From Rhodobacterales bacterium (GTDB lineage Bacteria > Pseudomonadota > Alphaproteobacteria > Rhodobacterales > Rhodobacteraceae): a DNA stretch of 64,000 nucleotides. Where the stretch lies: NCBI GenBank assembly GCA_025362795.1, contig JANYFE010000014.1:1-64000 (forward strand). The letters are read 5' to 3'. The notes under the pieces were generated by a model. It was not told the origin of the DNA, did no database searches, and saw only the letters and a program-made list of their open reading frames with translations. The first letter of the stretch is position 1; each line of letters starts with the position of its first letter. Position numbers and translations under genes: made by a program. Positions 7,862-16,988 of the stretch are shown piece after piece.

Positions 7862-8413
7862 TCAGCCGCCCGCGACCACGCCTTTGCCGGCCCGGCGCCA
7901 GATCACCCGGGTTTCGGCGGCCAGGGTCAGCGCGGCGGCAGAGGGCAGCGTCGACGGGGCGAGGGCTGCGACCAGTGCCGCGGTATCCATGCCCGGCAGG
8001 CCAGCGAACGCGTCATACAGCCGTTCTGCCCCTTTGGCATCGACGGGGATCAGCAGGGCCTGACCATCGGCCTGTTTCAATCGCCACAACCGCCGCCCGC
8101 GCAACGACAATATCCGCAGTTCCACCAGTTCGTGCAGGCTTAGAAACCCACCCAGTTCGGGACCCAGATAGCCGACCTGTGCCTCGTCCAGCTCGACAAT
8201 GCCCGGCGCGGCCACGTCCTGTTCGAACCGCATCCGCCGGAAGGCGGTGACGGCCAGAACCAGCCCGACACCGCCCACAATCAAGCCCAGGGGCACCAGC
8301 AGATAGCCGCCCAAAATCAACAGCCACAGGCCGAGCGCGACGACAAGGCCGGCCCAGATCACCTCTCGCGCCCGCCAGATCAGGTCGGTGATTTCCGGGC
8401 GGATCAGTTGCAT
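7862..8413 (-). CDS. Conserved hypothetical membrane protein
   Basis: A 183-residue protein with two adjacent hydrophobic spans near the N-terminus (about 18-56, including GLVVALGLWLLILGGYLLVP) followed by a soluble domain of about 120 residues. That domain, with LHELVELRILSLRGRRLWRLKQADGQALLIPVDAKGAERLYDAFAGLPG, resembles a cytoplasmic PH-like or membrane-anchored sensor fold, but I cannot assign a family with confidence. The start is the ATG at 8413, which has GGGGGTTG directly upstream; an in-frame ATG at 8425 is less well placed. It is 73 nt downstream of rsmE on the same strand and could be co-transcribed. Confidence 0.7.
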   Translation of the reverse strand: MQLIRPEITDLIWRAREVIWAGLVVALGLWLLILGGYLLVPLGLIVGGVGLVLAVTAFRRMRFEQDVAAPGIVELDEAQVGYLGPELGGFLSLHELVELRILSLRGRRLWRLKQADGQALLIPVDAKGAERLYDAFAGLPGMDTAALVAALAPSTLPSAAALTLAAETRVIWRRAGKGVVAGG

Positions 8414-8486
8414 TGCAACCCCCATTGCCGGTCTTGCGCGCCACATGAAAGCTGCGTCAACTGGCGCATGCTACCGGCCACACCCG

Positions 8487-9212
8487 TCATGCCCAATCCC
8501 CCAGCGCTGCTTGCCATAGGGTCAGCGCCGCTACCGCCGCGGTGTCGGCCCGCAGGATGCGCGGCCCCAAGGACAGTGGCACCACTTGCGACATGCCGCG
8601 CAGGCGGGTCTGTTCGTCGTCCGAAAACCCGCCCTCCGGCCCGATCAGAATGGCCCAGGGTTCCCCCCGTTTTCCGGTCAATGCGGTAGCCTGCCCGGCC
8701 AAAGCCTCGTCGCACCACAGCAAATGCCGGTCGGCGGGCCATGCGGCCAGCAGCGTGTCCAGCCCGGTCAATTCTGCCACATCCGGCACAAAGGTCGCGC
8801 CGCATTGTTCTGCCGCCTCCATCGCATGGGCTTGCAGTTTGTCGTGGCGGATACGTTCGGCGTTGGTGCGGCGGGTGTGCACCGGCATCACCCGCGCCAC
8901 GCCCAGTTCCACCGCCTTTTCCACGATGAAATGGGTGCGGTCTTTTTTAAGCGGCGCGAACACCAGCCACAGGTCGGGCGGCAGGCGCAGGATTGCGGTC
9001 TGGGCCTCGCACAGCAGCACGCCGCGCCGCTTGCCGGCCTCGGCCACACGGGTCAGAAATTCGCCATCGCGGCCATTGAACAGCAAGACGCTGTCACCCA
9101 CCGCCAGACGCATCACGTTGAACAGGTAATTGGCCTGCGCCTCGCCCACCGCCACGGGTTGCCCCGGGGCCAGCGCCTGAACTACAAACAATCTGACCTT
9201 CGCATCTGCCAT
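8487..9212 (-). CDS. rsmE: 16S rRNA (uracil-1498-N3)-methyltransferase RsmE
   Basis: A 241-residue SPOUT-class methyltransferase that methylates U1498 of 16S rRNA on the 30S subunit. The C-terminal knot shows LIGPEGGFSDDEQ and LSLGPRILRADTAAVAAL, the SAM-binding signature, and the N-terminal PUA-like part shows RLFVVQALAPGQ and HYLFNVMRL-like (NYLFNVMRL) segments. The start is the ATG at 9212 (MADAKVRLF); longer readings run into ubiA and are not conserved. Only 12 nt separate this start from that of ubiA on the other strand, so the two promoters must overlap the opposite coding regions. Confidence 0.95.
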   Translation of the reverse strand: MADAKVRLFVVQALAPGQPVAVGEAQANYLFNVMRLAVGDSVLLFNGRDGEFLTRVAEAGKRRGVLLCEAQTAILRLPPDLWLVFAPLKKDRTHFIVEKAVELGVARVMPVHTRRTNAERIRHDKLQAHAMEAAEQCGATFVPDVAELTGLDTLLAAWPADRHLLWCDEALAGQATALTGKRGEPWAILIGPEGGFSDDEQTRLRGMSQVVPLSLGPRILRADTAAVAALTLWQAALGDWA

Positions 9213-9224
9213 AAGGCTGAACCT

Positions 9225-10190
9225 ATGTCCGAGCCTGCCCGAATGCCAGATGCCGAGGCCACAGTTTCGGATGCCCCGGCGGGAAACTGGGTCGATCTTT
9301 ACGCCCCCGCGCCTTTGCGCCCCTATCTGCGCCTGAGCCGCGCCGACCGGCCGATCGGCACCTGGCTTTTGCTGCTGCCATGTTTCTGGGGCATTGCTTT
9401 GGCGGCGCTGGAGACAGGCTTCAAGACCTGGGATCTGTGGCTGGCGGTGTCCTGTGCAGTCGGCGCGTTTCTGATGCGCGGCGCGGGCTGCACCTGGAAT
9501 GACATCTCCGACCGCGACATCGACGCCGCCGTCGCCCGCACCCGCAGCCGCCCGCTGCCATCGGGTCAGGTCCGTGTCCGGGGGGCGATGATCTGGATGG
9601 TCCTGCAAGCCCTGATCGCCGCAGGCATCCTGTTCAGCTACAACCACACCGCGATCCTTTTGGGCGTAGCCTCACTGGCATTGGTCGCCATCTATCCTTT
9701 CGCCAAACGCTTCACCTGGTGGCCGCAGGTCTTTCTGGGCCTCGCCTTCAACTGGGGAGCGCTGCTGGCTTTTGCCGCCCATTCCGGTGCCGTCGACTGG
9801 CCCGCCGTCCTGCTTTATGCGGCGGGCATCGTCTGGACGCTGTATTACGACACGATCTATGCCCATCAGGACCGCGAGGATGATGCGATGATCGGGGTCA
9901 AATCCACCGCGCGGTTGTTTGGCGCCAACACGCGGCCCTGGCTGTGGGGGTTCATCGCCGGCACCGTGGTGCTGATGGGGCTGGCGGTTATTCTGGCTCT
10001 GGCGGACAAACCCGACCTGCCGGCGCTGGTGCTGGCTTTGGCGGGGGTCTGGGCCTTTGGCTGGCACATGTCACTGCAAATGCTGCGGCTGGACATCGAC
10101 GACCCGGCGTCCTGCCTGAAAGTGTTCCGAGCAAACCGCAACGCCGGATTTATTCCTGCGCTGTTTCTTGCCATCGCCGCCGTGGTCTGA
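9225..10190 (+). CDS. ubiA: 4-hydroxybenzoate octaprenyltransferase UbiA
   Basis: A 321-residue membrane prenyltransferase that attaches the polyprenyl tail to 4-hydroxybenzoate in ubiquinone synthesis. The two Asp-rich Mg-diphosphate motifs are present: NDISDRDID (92-100) and DTIYAHQDREDD (about 209-220). Seven to nine hydrophobic spans surround them, and YLRLSRADRPIGTWLL is the typical entry helix. The ATG at 9225 has AAGG 8 nt upstream; the in-frame ATG at 9243 is an alternative. The unconserved 20-residue N-terminal head is usual in Rhodobacterales. Confidence 0.96.
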   Translation: MSEPARMPDAEATVSDAPAGNWVDLYAPAPLRPYLRLSRADRPIGTWLLLLPCFWGIALAALETGFKTWDLWLAVSCAVGAFLMRGAGCTWNDISDRDIDAAVARTRSRPLPSGQVRVRGAMIWMVLQALIAAGILFSYNHTAILLGVASLALVAIYPFAKRFTWWPQVFLGLAFNWGALLAFAAHSGAVDWPAVLLYAAGIVWTLYYDTIYAHQDREDDAMIGVKSTARLFGANTRPWLWGFIAGTVVLMGLAVILALADKPDLPALVLALAGVWAFGWHMSLQMLRLDIDDPASCLKVFRANRNAGFIPALFLAIAAVV

Positions 10191-10255
10191 TTGAACCCGG
10201 CGGCGCAGACGTCTAACCATCACCCCCAGCCCTGACGCAAGGAACTGACGCCGCC

Positions 10256-12301
10256 GTGGTAGACCTGCCTGCCCCCCTGCCGCCGCGCCGCCCGCCCTCT
10301 GCGGGGGTGTTGGGTGCGGCTGCCTTTGCGGCGGCTGCGGCGCTGGCGGCGCTGATTTCATGGGGTCTGGCGCTGGCGGTCGAAAGCCGCTCTGGCGCAG
10401 CCGTCACGTCGCGCCTGCTGGCCGAGGGCTATACTTGGGCAAATGTCGATACCAACGGCCTGATTGTCGCCCTGTCCGGGACCGCGCCGAATGAAGCGTT
10501 ACGGTTTTCCGCGATGAATCTGGCGGGGTCGGTCGTCGATTCCGGGCGTTTGCGCGACGGGTTCGAGGTTTTGCCGCCCAAAGTGGTCGAGGCGCCGCGC
10601 TTTTCGGTCGAAATGCTGCGCAATGATGACGAGGTGCAACTGATCGGTCTGTTGCCCGATGGCGAGGGCAAGACCAAACTGGCAGATGCGGCCCGGACGC
10701 TGACCCATGACACCCCGCCGATGGACATGCTGGAAACCGCCGCGTATCCGGCCCCAGAAGGCTGGGATGCCGCGCTGGCCTTTGGGCTGGCGGCGCTGGA
10801 ACTGCTGCCGAGGTCCAAGATATCCATCTCTGCCAATGGCGTGGTCATCACCGCTATCGCCGCCAGCCTTGCCGAAAAGCGCGATTTCGAGGATCAGCTG
10901 GCCAAGGCCACGCCCAGGGGACTTTCGGTCACCACCGATATTTCCGCGCCTCGGCCGGTGCTGACGCCGTTCACCCTGCGTTTTGTGATCGACCAGGGCG
11001 GGGCGCGGTTTGATGCCTGTTCCGCCGATAGCGTCAAGGCGCGGAACCGCATTCTGGCCGCTGCCCGCAAGGCCGGGGGCACCGGGGATCTGACCTGCAT
11101 CATCGGTCTGGGCGTGCCGAGCCCGTCCTGGGCAGAGGCGACCAGTGCCGCCATCGAGACGCTGGCCAAACTGGGCGCGGGCACCGTGACCTTTTTGGAT
11201 GGCGATGTCACGTTGCTGGCGGGGGACAGCGTCACGCAGGCGGCGTTTGACCGCGAGATTGGCGAATTGCGCTCGGCCTTGCCGGACGTGTTCTCGCTGG
11301 ATGCCAAGATGCCTGACAAGGCCGTGACCTCGGTCGCGGGCCCGGTGGAATTCACTGCGACCCGGGCCGCCGAAACCCACCGCGTCGAATTGCGCGGGCG
11401 GCTGACGGACGACCGGGTGCAGGCCGCCGTTGCCAGCTTTGCCAAGGCACGGTTTGGTGCGGCCTATGTCCATGTCGCCACCGTGCTGGACCCCGAAGCG
11501 CCCGATGGCTGGCCTGAACGGGTGCTGGCCGGTTTGCAATCGCTGGCACAGCTGGACCACGGCACCTTGCTGGTGCGGCCCGACACCGTTGAGGTTTCCG
11601 GGGTCAGCGGGGCGCAGAACGCTTCTGCCACCATCTCGCAACTGCTGTCCGAACGGTTGGGGCAGGGCAAGACCTACAAGGTCAATGTCAGCTATGACCG
11701 CGCCTTTGACCCGCTGGCCGCGCTGCCCAGCCCGCAGGAATGTGTGGACCGGGTGCATGCAGTGCTGGCCCGGCAGAAGATCGCGTTTGACCCCGGTTCC
11801 GCCGAAATCGCCGCGGGCTCTGCCGCCGTGATGGACGCCTTGGCCAAGGCGTTGAACAATTGCGCCGCGGTGAAGATGGAGATTGCGGGCCACACCGATG
11901 CGCAAGGGTCGACGGGCGGCAACCTGGCGCTCAGTCAGGCGCGGGCCGAGGCGGTGATGGTTGCCTTGCAGGGCCGTCAGGTCGATGTGTCGGTGATGCA
12001 TGCCGTGGGCTATGGCGAAGGCGTGCCGATTGCCGACAATGGCAGCGAGGCGGGTCGCGAGTCCAACCGGCGGATCGAATTCAGCCTGATCAGTGATGGC
12101 ACTGCGCCGGCAAAGCCATTCGACCTGACCCCGACGGTGCAGGTGCCCGCCGACCCGGTTGCCAGCCCCGACGCTGGGACAACCGCCAGTCCGGACACCG
12201 GGATCATCACCACCGCTGGCCCGGATTTTTCCGCCGACACCGGCCCGTCACTTGCGCCGAAATCGAAAACCGTGGCCCCCAAGACCCGCCCCAAGGGATG
12301 A
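10256..12301 (+). CDS. OmpA-family envelope protein with repeated BON-like modules
   Basis: A 681-residue protein. A hydrophobic segment at about 16-42 anchors or exports it. The middle (about 60-480) holds several weakly similar modules with patterns like VDTNGLIVALSGTAPNEA, VVITAIAAS and VELRGRLTDDRVQAAV, reminiscent of BON domains. The C-terminus (about 505-610) is an OmpA peptidoglycan-binding domain with IAGHTDAQGS and an ESNRRIEF ending. The final 70 residues are Pro/Thr-rich and low in complexity. It probably links the envelope to peptidoglycan in the periplasm. The GTG at 10256 is preceded by AAGGAA 12 nt upstream. The gene 18 nt downstream is also membrane-anchored. Confidence 0.85.
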   Translation: MVDLPAPLPPRRPPSAGVLGAAAFAAAAALAALISWGLALAVESRSGAAVTSRLLAEGYTWANVDTNGLIVALSGTAPNEALRFSAMNLAGSVVDSGRLRDGFEVLPPKVVEAPRFSVEMLRNDDEVQLIGLLPDGEGKTKLADAARTLTHDTPPMDMLETAAYPAPEGWDAALAFGLAALELLPRSKISISANGVVITAIAASLAEKRDFEDQLAKATPRGLSVTTDISAPRPVLTPFTLRFVIDQGGARFDACSADSVKARNRILAAARKAGGTGDLTCIIGLGVPSPSWAEATSAAIETLAKLGAGTVTFLDGDVTLLAGDSVTQAAFDREIGELRSALPDVFSLDAKMPDKAVTSVAGPVEFTATRAAETHRVELRGRLTDDRVQAAVASFAKARFGAAYVHVATVLDPEAPDGWPERVLAGLQSLAQLDHGTLLVRPDTVEVSGVSGAQNASATISQLLSERLGQGKTYKVNVSYDRAFDPLAALPSPQECVDRVHAVLARQKIAFDPGSAEIAAGSAAVMDALAKALNNCAAVKMEIAGHTDAQGSTGGNLALSQARAEAVMVALQGRQVDVSVMHAVGYGEGVPIADNGSEAGRESNRRIEFSLISDGTAPAKPFDLTPTVQVPADPVASPDAGTTASPDTGIITTAGPDFSADTGPSLAPKSKTVAPKTRPKG

Positions 12302-12319
12302 CGCCAGAATGAATGCCGC

Positions 12320-12649
12320 ATGAACCGCACAGAATTCATCATCGCCACCGCGATCATCCTGCTGTTGGCCTTTGCGATGGGCTATTTCACCCATTGGCTT
12401 TTGCACCGTTTTACCCGGGTGGCGGGGGGCGACATGGCGGAAATGGACCGTCTGGCGCAAAGCCTGCACGAGGCCGAGGAGACACGGGATCAGGCGATCC
12501 TGTATCTGGAACAGCGCGAGGCCGAACTGATGAACCAGATCTCGCAGACCGAAGCCGAGTTGCGCGCCGCGATGGAGGGGCTGCGAGATGCAAGGCACGA
12601 GGCCGAGGAAATGCGCAGCTATATAGAGCGGATGCACGCCAACACCTGA
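12320..12649 (+). CDS. Membrane-anchored coiled-coil protein, unknown function
   Basis: A 109-residue protein with one transmembrane span (about 6-27) followed by roughly 75 residues rich in Glu, Ala, Arg and Leu in heptad-like order (MDRLAQSLHEAEETRDQAIL and on), strongly suggesting a coiled coil on the cytoplasmic or periplasmic side. No catalytic motif is visible. It follows the OmpA-family gene by 18 nt on the same strand and is likely co-transcribed, which hints at a role in the envelope. Family assignment is not possible by eye. Confidence 0.75.
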   Translation: MNRTEFIIATAIILLLAFAMGYFTHWLLHRFTRVAGGDMAEMDRLAQSLHEAEETRDQAILYLEQREAELMNQISQTEAELRAAMEGLRDARHEAEEMRSYIERMHANT

Positions 12650-12717
12650 AGCGGGTGGCCGGTGCTGTTTCGGGCGCGGGGGGGGCTGCCAAGGATGTGA
12701 TGCCGCCCCGGGTGCTG

Positions 12718-13497
12718 CTAGACCAGCCCGCCCAGACAGGCTTCGATCAAGGCGGATGCCGGGTTGGCAAGATCGTCGATCACGTCGAAATGATGCCGGT
12801 CCGGGGCCGGTGTCCACGGGCAGGCCCATTCTTCCGACAAGAGCCGCGCTTGCCACAGAAATGCGGGACGCTCCGCAGCGCCAACCCAGACATGCGCCTG
12901 ACACCGCAGCAGCAGACGCGCCGGGCTTTCACTGGCACATTCCGCATCTGTCAGCCGCAGGTCGGCCTGCATCGCGGTTTGCATCAGCGGCGACAGTTCG
13001 GCGAGGGGCGAGATCGGCACGACCCGGACCACCCGGTCCAATCCGATATCGGCACAGCCAATCCGCGCCGCCAGATGGCCGCCCGCCGAATGGCCCGTCA
13101 CCACCACCGGCCCGGCAACCCGTGCGGCCGCCGCCCGCACCGCCGCCGCGACCTCTTGTGTTATCCCGGCAATCCGCGCTTCCGGTGCCAGCGTGTAAGA
13201 CGGCAGTGCCACCGCCCAACCCCGCGCCAGCGCCCCTGCTGCCAGATGCGACCAGCTTTCGCGGCCAAATTCCAGCCAATAGCCGCCGTGGACAAACACC
13301 AGCAGCCCGCGCGGGCTGGCGGGTTCGAACAGATCGAACCGCTGCCGCGCCCCCGATCCATAGGCCAGCCCCAGCTGCCCCGGCACCGCCGCCCGAAACG
13401 CCGCAGCCTGCGCCGCCCAGCGTGCCGGCAGCGCCGCTGACCCCGGAATAAACGCGCCATTGGCATAGGCGCGGTCCATGTCTTTGGTCCTGTCCAT
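12718..13497 (-). CDS. Alpha/beta hydrolase, kynurenine-formamidase-like
   Basis: A 259-residue alpha/beta hydrolase. The oxyanion motif HGGYW is at 70-74, the nucleophile elbow GHSAGG at 135-140 (Ser137), and the C-terminal acid/His region is PDRHHFDVIDDL, with the catalytic His expected in that pair. This HGG plus GHSAGG pattern is shared by the arylformamidase and carboxylesterase group. Kynurenine formamidase is possible, but no other tryptophan-degradation gene is nearby. GGAGG lies 5 nt before the ATG at 13497. It is divergent from gabD with 96 nt between the starts. Confidence 0.85.
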   Translation of the reverse strand: MDRTKDMDRAYANGAFIPGSAALPARWAAQAAAFRAAVPGQLGLAYGSGARQRFDLFEPASPRGLLVFVHGGYWLEFGRESWSHLAAGALARGWAVALPSYTLAPEARIAGITQEVAAAVRAAAARVAGPVVVTGHSAGGHLAARIGCADIGLDRVVRVVPISPLAELSPLMQTAMQADLRLTDAECASESPARLLLRCQAHVWVGAAERPAFLWQARLLSEEWACPWTPAPDRHHFDVIDDLANPASALIEACLGGLV

Positions 13498-13593
13498 CGC
13501 CGCCTCCGAATTTGATCAAACGTTGCGCCAAGGAACTGGACTTTCCCCGGCCTCTCCTGCATTGCATGCATAAACCGGAAATGGGAGGCCCCG

Positions 13594-15072
13594 ATGCTCG
13601 ATTCCGCCACTGACCTTGCTGCGTTGCTGAAAGACCCGTCGCTGCTGCCGAACAAGGCCTATGTCGCAGGCAAATGGATCGACGCCGCCGATGGCGCGAC
13701 CTTCGCGGTGCTGAACCCGGCACGCGGCGATATCATCGCCCGGGTGCCCGACCTGACCCGCGCCGACGCCGCGCGCGCGATTGCCACCGCCGATCTGGTG
13801 CGGAAGGACTGGGCCGCGCGCACCGGCAAAGAACGCGCGCAAGTCATGCGCAAATGGTTCGATCTTTGCATGGAACACCAGAATGATCTTGGCATCATCC
13901 TGACCGCCGAAATGGGCAAGCCTTTGGCCGAGGCAAAGGGCGAGATTGCCTATGGCGCGGGCTACATCGAATGGTTTGGCGAAGAGGCCAAGCGCATCTA
14001 TGGCGAAACCATCCCGGGCCATCTGCGCGACAAACGCATCACGGTGATCAAACAGCCGATCGGGGTGGCTGCGTCGATCACGCCGTGGAACTTTCCCAAC
14101 GCCATGCTGGCCCGCAAGGTCGCCCCGGCCATCGCGGCAGGCTGTGGCTTTGTCGCCCGCCCGGCTGCGGAAACGCCCCTGTCGGCCATTGCGCTGGCGG
14201 TTCTGGGCGAACGTGCCGGGCTGCCCGCCGGCCTGTTTTCCGTCATCACCTCGTCGCGGTCCTCTGACATCGGCAAGGAATTCTGCGCCAACCCCGCCAT
14301 CCGCAAACTGACCTTCACCGGCTCGACCGAAGTGGGCCGTATCCTGCTGCGGCAGGCGGCGGATCAGGTGCTGAAATGCTCGATGGAGCTGGGCGGCAAC
14401 GCGCCATTCATCGTGTTTGACGATGCCGATCTGGAAGCCGCCGTCGAAGGGGCGATGATTTCCAAATTCCGCAACAACGGCCAGACCTGTGTCTGTGCCA
14501 ACCGGATTTATGTGCAGGCCGGGGTCTATGACGCTTTTGCCGAAAAACTCGCCGCTGCGGTGGGCAAACTGACCATCGGGGACGGGCTGAAAGACGGCGT
14601 GACCACCGGGCCGCTGATCAATCAGGATGCGGTGGACAAGGTCGAGGAGCATATCGCCGACGTGCTGGCGGGCGGTGGCAAGATTCTGACCGGCGGGGCG
14701 CGACATGCCCTGGGCGGCACGTTCTTTCAGCCGACCGTCGTGACCGGCGTGACCAAAACGATGAAGGTCGCCAACGAGGAAACCTTTGGCCCCCTGGCAC
14801 CGCTGTTCAAATTCGACACCGAGGCCGAGGTGATCGCCCGCGCCAATGACACGATCTTTGGCCTCGCCTCGTATTTCTACGCCCGCGACATTGGCCGGAT
14901 CACCCGGGTTCAGGAAGGTCTGGAATACGGCATGGTCGGCGTCAATACCGGCTTGATTTCCACCGAGTTGGCGCCGTTCGGCGGCGTCAAGCAATCGGGG
15001 CTGGGCCGAGAAGGGTCGCACCATGGGATCGAGGATTACATGGAGCTGAAGTATATCTGCCTGTCGGTCTGA
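13594..15072 (+). CDS. gabD: Succinate-semialdehyde dehydrogenase (aldehyde dehydrogenase family)
   Basis: A 492-residue aldehyde dehydrogenase, colinear with GabD along its length, oxidising succinate semialdehyde to succinate. The general base sits in ELGGNAPFIVFDDADLEAA and the catalytic Cys in NNGQTCVCANR, with FGPLAPLF and the C-terminal GVKQSGLGREGS all present. In the cofactor pocket, where E. coli GabD has Lys and Ser (LKPASQTP), this protein has ARPAAETP: Lys to Arg, Ser to Ala and Gln to Glu. Glu here favours NAD over NADP by analogy with other ALDHs. GGGAGG precedes the start. A strong terminator follows at 15076. Confidence 0.92.
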   Translation: MLDSATDLAALLKDPSLLPNKAYVAGKWIDAADGATFAVLNPARGDIIARVPDLTRADAARAIATADLVRKDWAARTGKERAQVMRKWFDLCMEHQNDLGIILTAEMGKPLAEAKGEIAYGAGYIEWFGEEAKRIYGETIPGHLRDKRITVIKQPIGVAASITPWNFPNAMLARKVAPAIAAGCGFVARPAAETPLSAIALAVLGERAGLPAGLFSVITSSRSSDIGKEFCANPAIRKLTFTGSTEVGRILLRQAADQVLKCSMELGGNAPFIVFDDADLEAAVEGAMISKFRNNGQTCVCANRIYVQAGVYDAFAEKLAAAVGKLTIGDGLKDGVTTGPLINQDAVDKVEEHIADVLAGGGKILTGGARHALGGTFFQPTVVTGVTKTMKVANEETFGPLAPLFKFDTEAEVIARANDTIFGLASYFYARDIGRITRVQEGLEYGMVGVNTGLISTELAPFGGVKQSGLGREGSHHGIEDYMELKYICLSV

Positions 15073-15075
15073 TGG

Positions 15076-15100
15076 AACCGGGCCCTCGGGCCCGGTTTTC
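15076..15100 (+). terminator. Rho-independent terminator after gabD
   Basis: The hairpin AACCGGGCCC-TC-GGGCCCGGTT is followed by TTC. The stem is ten perfect pairs with a tight loop, starting three nt after the gabD stop codon, so gabD is probably transcribed separately from the SDR gene that follows. Confidence 0.88.
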
Positions 15101-15144
15101 ATTTGCCCGCGTCCCGCGTAACCTTGGGAAAAAAGGGGACTGAC

Positions 15145-15876
15145 ATGACACGCATTGCCGTTGTAACCGGGGCCGCGGGCGGGATGGGCCGCGCCATAGT
15201 GAACCGTCTGCTGGCCGATGGCCTGCAGGTGGTGGGCGTCGACATCGACGGGGCCGCGCTGGCCGGGATGGCGAAGGCTCTTGCGCGGTTCACGCCAGAG
15301 GTCTGCGATCTGACCGATGCTGCCGCGATTGCCGCCTTGTTCGGCCGCATCACCGCACAGTTTGGTGGCGTCGATGCCTTGGTGAACAACGCGGGCACTT
15401 GTCTTATGTCCGATTTCCCCAACATTCCTGCGGCAGAGCTGGACCGGCAGATGGCGATCAACTTTTCTTCGGCATTTCATTGCTGCCAGCAGGCGGTCAA
15501 GGCGATGGCGGGGCGGGACGGCGTGCGCAAGATCGTCAACATCTCGTCCAATGGTGCCTATAATTTCGACGTTTTCGACCCGCCGCATTACCGGGCGTCC
15601 AAGGCTGCGATGGACACGCTGACCAAAGACCTGGCGCGGCGTTACGCCCGTGACAAGATCGCCTGCAACTCGCTGGCGCCCGCGATGACCGAAACACCGC
15701 TGTTCGCCGTGCTGACCGAGGATGTGCTGGCCCGTGCGATTTCCGCGATGCCGCACGGCCATGCCATGCAGCCCGACCAGATCGCGGCCTGGGTCGGGTT
15801 TCTCATATCGCCCGCCGGGGATGTGTCATCGGGCAATGTCATCATCCTCAATCAGGGTCGCGACGTGCGCGGATGA
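15145..15876 (+). CDS. Short-chain dehydrogenase/reductase
   Basis: A 243-residue classical SDR. The dinucleotide-binding TGAAGGMG motif is at 8-15, with Asp at the end of beta-2 (GVDIDG), suggesting NAD(H) preference. NNAG follows at about 81-84, then the catalytic Ser in NISSNG and the YxxxK pair in HYRASKAA. The C-terminal AMTETPLF loop covers the substrate site. The substrate is unknown. GGGGAC is 5 nt before the ATG at 15145. The stop codon overlaps the aminotransferase start by 4 nt (ATGA), so the two are translated together and may act on the same compound. Confidence 0.9.
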   Translation: MTRIAVVTGAAGGMGRAIVNRLLADGLQVVGVDIDGAALAGMAKALARFTPEVCDLTDAAAIAALFGRITAQFGGVDALVNNAGTCLMSDFPNIPAAELDRQMAINFSSAFHCCQQAVKAMAGRDGVRKIVNISSNGAYNFDVFDPPHYRASKAAMDTLTKDLARRYARDKIACNSLAPAMTETPLFAVLTEDVLARAISAMPHGHAMQPDQIAAWVGFLISPAGDVSSGNVIILNQGRDVRG

Positions 15877-16988
15877 AAGTCACCATCCACAAACTGTTTG
15901 ACTATCTGCTGTCAACCACGTCCGAAGTGCCAGAGTGCGTTCTGGGTTTTTCGCTGTCACAATCGCCGCGCCTTGCGGCGTTCCTGCCCGACCTTGACCC
16001 CGATCTGCGGTTGGACTGGAACGGCGTCAGTTTTCAGGGGTTGCCCGCCTTGCGCGACCGGGTGATCGCGCAGGCCGGGCTGGACGGGCTGTGCAGCGCC
16101 GAGGATGTGCTGATCACCGCAGGTGCGGCAGAGGCGAACTATCTGTGCTTTCGCCAATTGCTGGAACCGGGCTGCGAAATGATCAGCGAAACCCCCGGCT
16201 GGCCGCAGGCGGCGGTGATGGCCCGGGCGGTGGGGGCGGTTCTGAAACTTGTGCAGCGGCGGGAAGACAACGGCTGGCGGCTGGACCTTGACGCGCTTGC
16301 GGCACAGGTCACGCCGAAAACGCGGCTGATCTTTCTGTCCAACCCGAACAACCCGACCGGGCAGTTGCTGACAAAGGCCGAACTGATCCGGCTGGCGCGC
16401 ATCGCGGATACGGTCGGGGCCTGGCTGATCATCGACGAGGTTTATGCCGGGCTGGAATGGCAGGGCCGCCGCGCCCCGTCGATCGCGGGGATATACGGGC
16501 GTGGCATCACCACCGGATCGGTGTCCAAGGCGCTGGGGTTGCAGGGCTTGCGCACCGGCTGGATGATCTGCCGCGACAAGGGCATGATCATGGATGCCGT
16601 GATCCTGCGCGAGAATGCGTCAGAGATCATGAACATTCTGGGCGAGCATATCGCGGAAATCGCACTGCGCCCAGATCGGCTTGGCCCCGCGCTGGCCGAA
16701 GCGCGCGCCGAGGGTGCCGCCAACCTTGCCCTGCTGGACGGGTTTATCGCAGACCAGCCGCGCCTGTCCTGGGTGCGCCCGCAAGCCGGGCTGATCGGGT
16801 TGGCCCGGCTGGACGGCGAGGCGGCAGAGCCTTTTGCCCGCCGCCTGCTGTCTGCGCCATACCGCACCTTCCTGTTGCCCGGCACGGCCTATGATGCGCC
16901 GGCCCATATCCGGCTGGGGGTGGGGGGCGGCGCGGCGGTCAACCTGCGTGAAGGTCTGGAGCGCCTGGCAGCCTGTCTGGCCAGCTGA
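15873..16988 (+). CDS. PLP-dependent aminotransferase, class I/II
   Basis: A 371-residue fold-type I aminotransferase. It shows NPNNPTG (about 150-156), the Asp/Tyr pair in IIDEVYAG, and the Schiff-base Lys in TGSVSKALGLQG (about 220), with the Arg of LRTGW close behind. An Arg in the C-terminal GPHIRLGVG-like segment (AHIRLGVG) would bind the carboxylate. The amino donor and acceptor are not evident. Members of this branch act on aromatic, branched or unusual amino acids. It is coupled to the SDR gene upstream; gabD is just before that. Together they could form an amino-acid catabolic set, which is inference. Confidence 0.9.
   Translation: MKVTIHKLFDYLLSTTSEVPECVLGFSLSQSPRLAAFLPDLDPDLRLDWNGVSFQGLPALRDRVIAQAGLDGLCSAEDVLITAGAAEANYLCFRQLLEPGCEMISETPGWPQAAVMARAVGAVLKLVQRREDNGWRLDLDALAAQVTPKTRLIFLSNPNNPTGQLLTKAELIRLARIADTVGAWLIIDEVYAGLEWQGRRAPSIAGIYGRGITTGSVSKALGLQGLRTGWMICRDKGMIMDAVILRENASEIMNILGEHIAEIALRPDRLGPALAEARAEGAANLALLDGFIADQPRLSWVRPQAGLIGLARLDGEAAEPFARRLLSAPYRTFLLPGTAYDAPAHIRLGVGGGAAVNLREGLERLAACLAS

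Noticed and set aside
10499-12001. 500-residue minus-strand reading
   Set aside because: Antisense to the OmpA-family gene, no recognisable motif, composition typical of shadow frames.
13561-13572. TGCATTGCATGCA palindrome before gabD considered as an operator
   Set aside because: It is short and lies within a likely 5' leader; without conservation data a site cannot be called.
13516-15762. 748-residue minus-strand reading
   Set aside because: It covers gabD and the SDR on the opposite strand; both have full catalytic motifs, the antisense frame has none.
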